This document shows positions 60,574-64,000 of a stretch of DNA of 64,000 nucleotides, one piece after another. Position numbers and translations under genes: made by a program. Each line of letters starts with the position of its first letter. Positions within the stretch are counted from its first letter, which is position 1. Under the pieces are notes generated by a model. It saw only the letters and a list, made by a program, of their open reading frames with translations. It ran no database searches and was not told the origin of the DNA. This DNA is from Stenogyne calaminthoides (Eukaryota; Streptophyta; Magnoliopsida; Lamiales; Lamiaceae): positions 10,695,639 through 10,759,638 of the forward strand of contig JBBCBC010000025.1 of the NCBI GenBank assembly GCA_037126765.1. The letters are read 5' to 3'.

Positions 60574-62185
60574 TCATTTGTTCATTCTTTGTTTGGAGTA
60601 AGACTTGACCGGACGATCATAGACAAACTGCAAACAACGATCAATTAATCAATATAGTTAGATATATAGTATGGATTTTTATTCAATTAATAATAATTTA
60701 AATAAATCGATAAATTGACTTACGTTGATAGGAACCGCCATTTGAGAAGCGTGTATTATATCTTTAATATAACAGCACACAAAATGTCCACAGTGATCAC
60801 TATCTCGTTGCCTCGGTACCTATTGATTAACAATATAATCACGTATTAAATTATAATTATTTTATATTAATTTGATAACTTAATAAATTAAATTACCTTA
60901 ACATTATTCCAGCTCACTTTATTGAATTTAGCTCTTGAGCCTTGATTAGGAAGGCGACTCCGATACATTGTCATCACACTATTATTATTAGAATTAAAAA
61001 ATAAAGTTAGATTAAATATGCATAATTTTAATAAGTAAAACAAATCATTATATTGTAATATTAAAAATGAACTTACGCTTCCATGTACGAAGAAATCAGG
61101 TCGATTTGAAGCCAACCCATTCGCAGCTGGATCCATAAAATACACACTTAATGTGATCATATTTATGGCGACCAGCACCCAATGATTCCTATATTATATT
61201 AAGAATATTAAAATTAACTATAAATTTAGCATATGTGCAAATATCATATATATTATGAATATAAATTTTAACTAAATCCACCCCACATTTGTTAGCCAAA
61301 AAATGAGATGATCTCTGTCAGTATAACTCAGCATATGAGAAACTAACCACTCCATGGTCTGTGCCCTATCAGCCATTAAGCAAGACACTTGGGGGGAGAT
61401 GAAGGAATACATTCCAGATGCTCGAGGATCTCTGGAGAGATATACTTCACCCAAATATCTTTAACCAATATATATACGCTAATTAATATTTAATTTGAAA
61501 ATTAAACTATATAGAAAGTAAATACTGAGAATTAATTAGTAAACACATATCTGAGGTATATGGCTATGCTCGTTGCACTCAATCACTGGTCGTTCACGAC
61601 TTCAATCACATGCTCCCGAGCGATGTATTCTTCAATAGAATTCCGATGAAAGTAAGCATTCATAGGAACTGTGATCATATCGAAATCAGAGGACTCCACT
61701 ATCACTTGCACGGTATTCTGTACGGTGTAGTCGTGATCTAAGTTTCCAGGCAAGGGATAACCAAGTCTGTGATCACCAATAGTGGAGTCCCTCGTTATCT
61801 CCCCCTGACTGGCTGCGACACTCTTTGATTTATGTTTAGGCTTTTGTGGTGTCGGCAGTTTCTATAATCAATTTGCAACATTATTTAGAACTACAAATAA
61901 GATAACAAACTTTAATAACATATATTAAATTTACCTTCATGGTGAGAGAGACCAAGTTGGCCGGCCATTCGATGAAGTGCCCGACCGCTGTTCCGACTGT
62001 GACAACTTCATCAATTGGTTTAGGTACCGGTGAATCCTCTTTTTCGATTATGGGTACATCGAGCGTGACCCTCACGAAACCAGGAGTGATGGGACTACCA
62101 TGAATAACTCCATCGGAGTTATTGAGCAACGTTCCTGTAGCCACCAACCGAGTAGGATCCTCCAAATAAAGGTAGCATGAGGTCG
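60574..62185 (-). pseudogene. CACTA-encoded Ulp1-like cysteine protease (truncated)
   Basis: Minus-strand exons: 62185-61935 has GSPITPGFVRVTLDVPI and VGTAVGHFIEWPANLVSL (DUF8039-like). About 61861-61547 has HRNSIEEYIAREHVIEVVND, then an in-frame TGA, then ATSIAIYLRY. About 61454-61280 has SGMYSFISPQVSC. About 61180-61075 has NHWVLVAIN and YFMDP. About 60985-60898 has FNKVSWNNVK. About 60820-60725 has PRQRDSDHCGHFVCCYIKD. The last exon ends in a TGA at 60574-60576. His (HWVL), Asp (FMDP), Gln (PRQ) and Cys (HCGHF) of the Ulp1 triad and oxyanion hole are all present. The family cleaves SUMO-like conjugates; the role in CACTA biology is not established. The 5' end is lost to the LTR insertion at 62186. 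Confidence 0.75.
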
Positions 62186-64000
62186 TGTTGGGATTATACT
62201 GGAAAATATGCTTTTACTTTATATAATCAGACTAACTGAATTTCGGACTTATTTACTGAAATAAATTGTTTATCACTGATGCTTTAAATATGATTGAATG
62301 GTACATATATTTACTGCATAACTGTTCATTAAATAGTACGTGTTACATTGTAGTTAATTTAGTGATACCAAGATCACAGAAGATTAAATTAACAGTTCCT
62401 TGTAACTAAAAGTACACCATTCACGACCTAGATGTAAATGAACAATCCATCGTGAAAGGTTGTAGTGTAAGGCTCAGATTGGTTTGTCTTGACCAAGAGA
62501 TTACACTGGTGCATGACTGATGCATTGAAGAGGACCTACAGGAGGATAAATTCTTCAGAACTGAACTAGGAAGAATTAGACCTCAGTGGTTAGTTATTTC
62601 TTAATCTTCGTCTCTTAAATAGGATTGCTTCTGGTTAGTAACTATTGCTTTGACTTATTATGGGAAGAGAATCAGTGAGATTCAATACCCTATATCTTGG
62701 GAAATATTATTGGTCATGTGTGATTGCTAAGATTTAATACGGAGAATCGTGTGCAAGTACGCTTGTTCGATTTGCCCCCTTGGGAGGTTCATAAGTTTTA
62801 TCATACCAAATCTTGCAAGTGGAACTAGTTTCCGGTATGAATAATAATGTTGAACCGTTCCTTTACCAAGGATAAAAGATATTAATTAATGGAAAGCTAT
62901 TTCATGGTTTGAATTAATTAATGGGCTAGATAATCTTAAACACGGGAAATAATAACCCGGGAGCCATATTAACTGTAATATGGGTTAAGATGGATAGTGC
63001 AATATTAATTATGTAGTGGGATTAATTAATATTTATGGGCTTGAATAATATCGTGGCTCAATATTGATAATTCAAGGTCCATTGGAAGGTCCAATCTTAA
63101 TTCTCCTAAAGGCCCCCCAAGTAGCCCAAGATAAAGTCCAATAACTGAAAAAGGTGTTTAAAAATAAAATAAATTTGTTGCCTATTTTTCCTTTTATTTT
63201 TCGAAATTTATGGATAAAAGGGGAGAAAGATTTTCTTTGAATTTTGTTATGGAATGAAGATATGTATTCGTGGAATACAAGATTATCTCATTAAATTCAA
63301 GAAATCTCCCACTTGGTTATTCATATAGGTATTTCGAAATTTTTGAAATATAAAGGGCAAGAAAGATTTTCTTGAATTTCTTGGAAAGATATTATAGAAG
63401 ATATGTATTTCTTGAAGTACAAGTATATCTCATAAATTCAAGAAGATCCAAATCTTGGAATCTTGAACCCAATATTTTTGAAAATCACCATAACTTGATG
63501 AGGTGGGATTTTTGTGGAATATTTTAATTATGGGGAAAAGAATATAGGAGATATATTCAAGATTTCTTGGAGATCAAGAAAAGATTTTCCCACATTGTTT
63601 TTTCCCCAAAATTTCGACCACCACCCCATCTATAAATAGGGGATGATTCTTTCATTCCCAAGTGCAATTCCATGTGCTGGAAAAATTAGTAAATCCACAA
63701 AAGTGGTGCAACAAAGTTTATTTTTCCTTTTGTTAATTGTTCGCGAGTATCCTTCCACCGGATTGTCGAGCAAGGACTAGGGAATACTTGGAAAGAACTT
63801 TTGGTGTGTTTTCACATACAAGACCATTGCCATTCCAAGAGGTAAGTTCATGTAAACTCATAGTATTTTCGCATGCGTAGGATTTACGTGAATTATTTTT
63901 ATGCATGATTTGTTGTTGAATTATTATTTGAATTAATATGGGTTAATTCATGCTAGTAATAATTGTTAGAATTAAATTTGTATTTAAATATTCATCCCGA
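62186..64000 (+). mobile_element. LTR of the outer-copia family, opposite orientation
   Basis: It begins TGTTGGGATTATACTGG, the reverse complement of the LTR end at 16447, and follows that LTR to the window edge at TATTCATCCCGA, about 30 bases short of its expected end. A plus-strand element is therefore entered here, inserted into the Ulp1-like exon; 62181-62185 (GGTCG) is the presumed left copy of the target duplication. Whether a full element or a solo LTR follows cannot be seen. Confidence 0.88.

Larger units (their letters stand above)
59933..62185 (-). mobile_element. Terminal part of a large CACTA element
   Basis: It begins CACTAATACAGATTTGG at 59933 right after ATG, the likely 3-base duplication. 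The first 330 bases hold inverted TTGGACAGCGGTT/AACCGCTGTCCAAG units typical of CACTA subterminal regions. A minus-strand Ulp1-type gene follows, as in the second ORF of many plant CACTA elements. The element is cut at 62185 by an LTR retrotransposon, and its other end lies outside the window. Confidence 0.8.

Overview
This is nuclear DNA from a flowering plant, most likely a eudicot. It is AT-rich, its genes have spliceosomal introns, and it is packed with plant transposon families. The species cannot be named from the sequence. Two single-copy host genes look intact: an ankyrin-repeat/GPCR-chaperone-domain protein (ANKRD13-like, 4977-8676, +) and the ubiquinone-biosynthesis flavin monooxygenase COQ6 (41099-47851, +, ten exons). 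Two exons of a broken terpene synthase (48979-49253 and 56232-56555, both -) and an acidic ORF cut short by a transposon (59495-59938, +) are further gene remains. Almost everything else is mobile DNA.

Layout. 1-1578: 5' LTR of a minus-strand copia-type element running off the left edge. 1591-2183: long foldback element. 3000-9000: ANKRD13-like gene with MITEs in its intron. 9881-13212: a terminal-inverted-repeat (TIR) element with an internal array, a copia relic, two copies of a GAGACGG MITE and a CACTA-like MITE. 14190-40800: a four-level nest. A Mutator-like element with a 9-bp target duplication (TSD) holds a 9.2-kb copia element (14601-40424, TSD CAAGC). That element's 5' LTR was entered by a Sirevirus-type copia element (23013-39598, TSD ATAAT). 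Inside this lies a 5'-truncated Sirevirus copy in the opposite orientation (about 25623-34807). 41099-47851: COQ6. 48979-56555: terpene synthase relics separated by a CACTA element carrying a long 22-bp minisatellite, a foldback carrying a CGTACCAC array, and a second copy of the 9.9-kb TIR family. 56793-57078: a complete 286-bp TRIM. 59933-62185: terminal part of a larger CACTA element with a multi-exon Ulp1-like protease gene on the minus strand. 62186-64000: an inverted copy of the LTR family seen at 14601, running off the right edge.

No new multi-gene system is evident. The most striking signals are these: the nest with every junction resolved; a hairpin-like pair of Sirevirus arms; a motif-specific discordance (CAG/CTG in one repeat copy against CG or TCGA in its sisters) that looks like a methylation-linked sequencing artefact; a CACTA end that supplies the stop codon of the ORF it landed in; and three unrelated TIR elements within about 5 kb that each carry an internal minisatellite.
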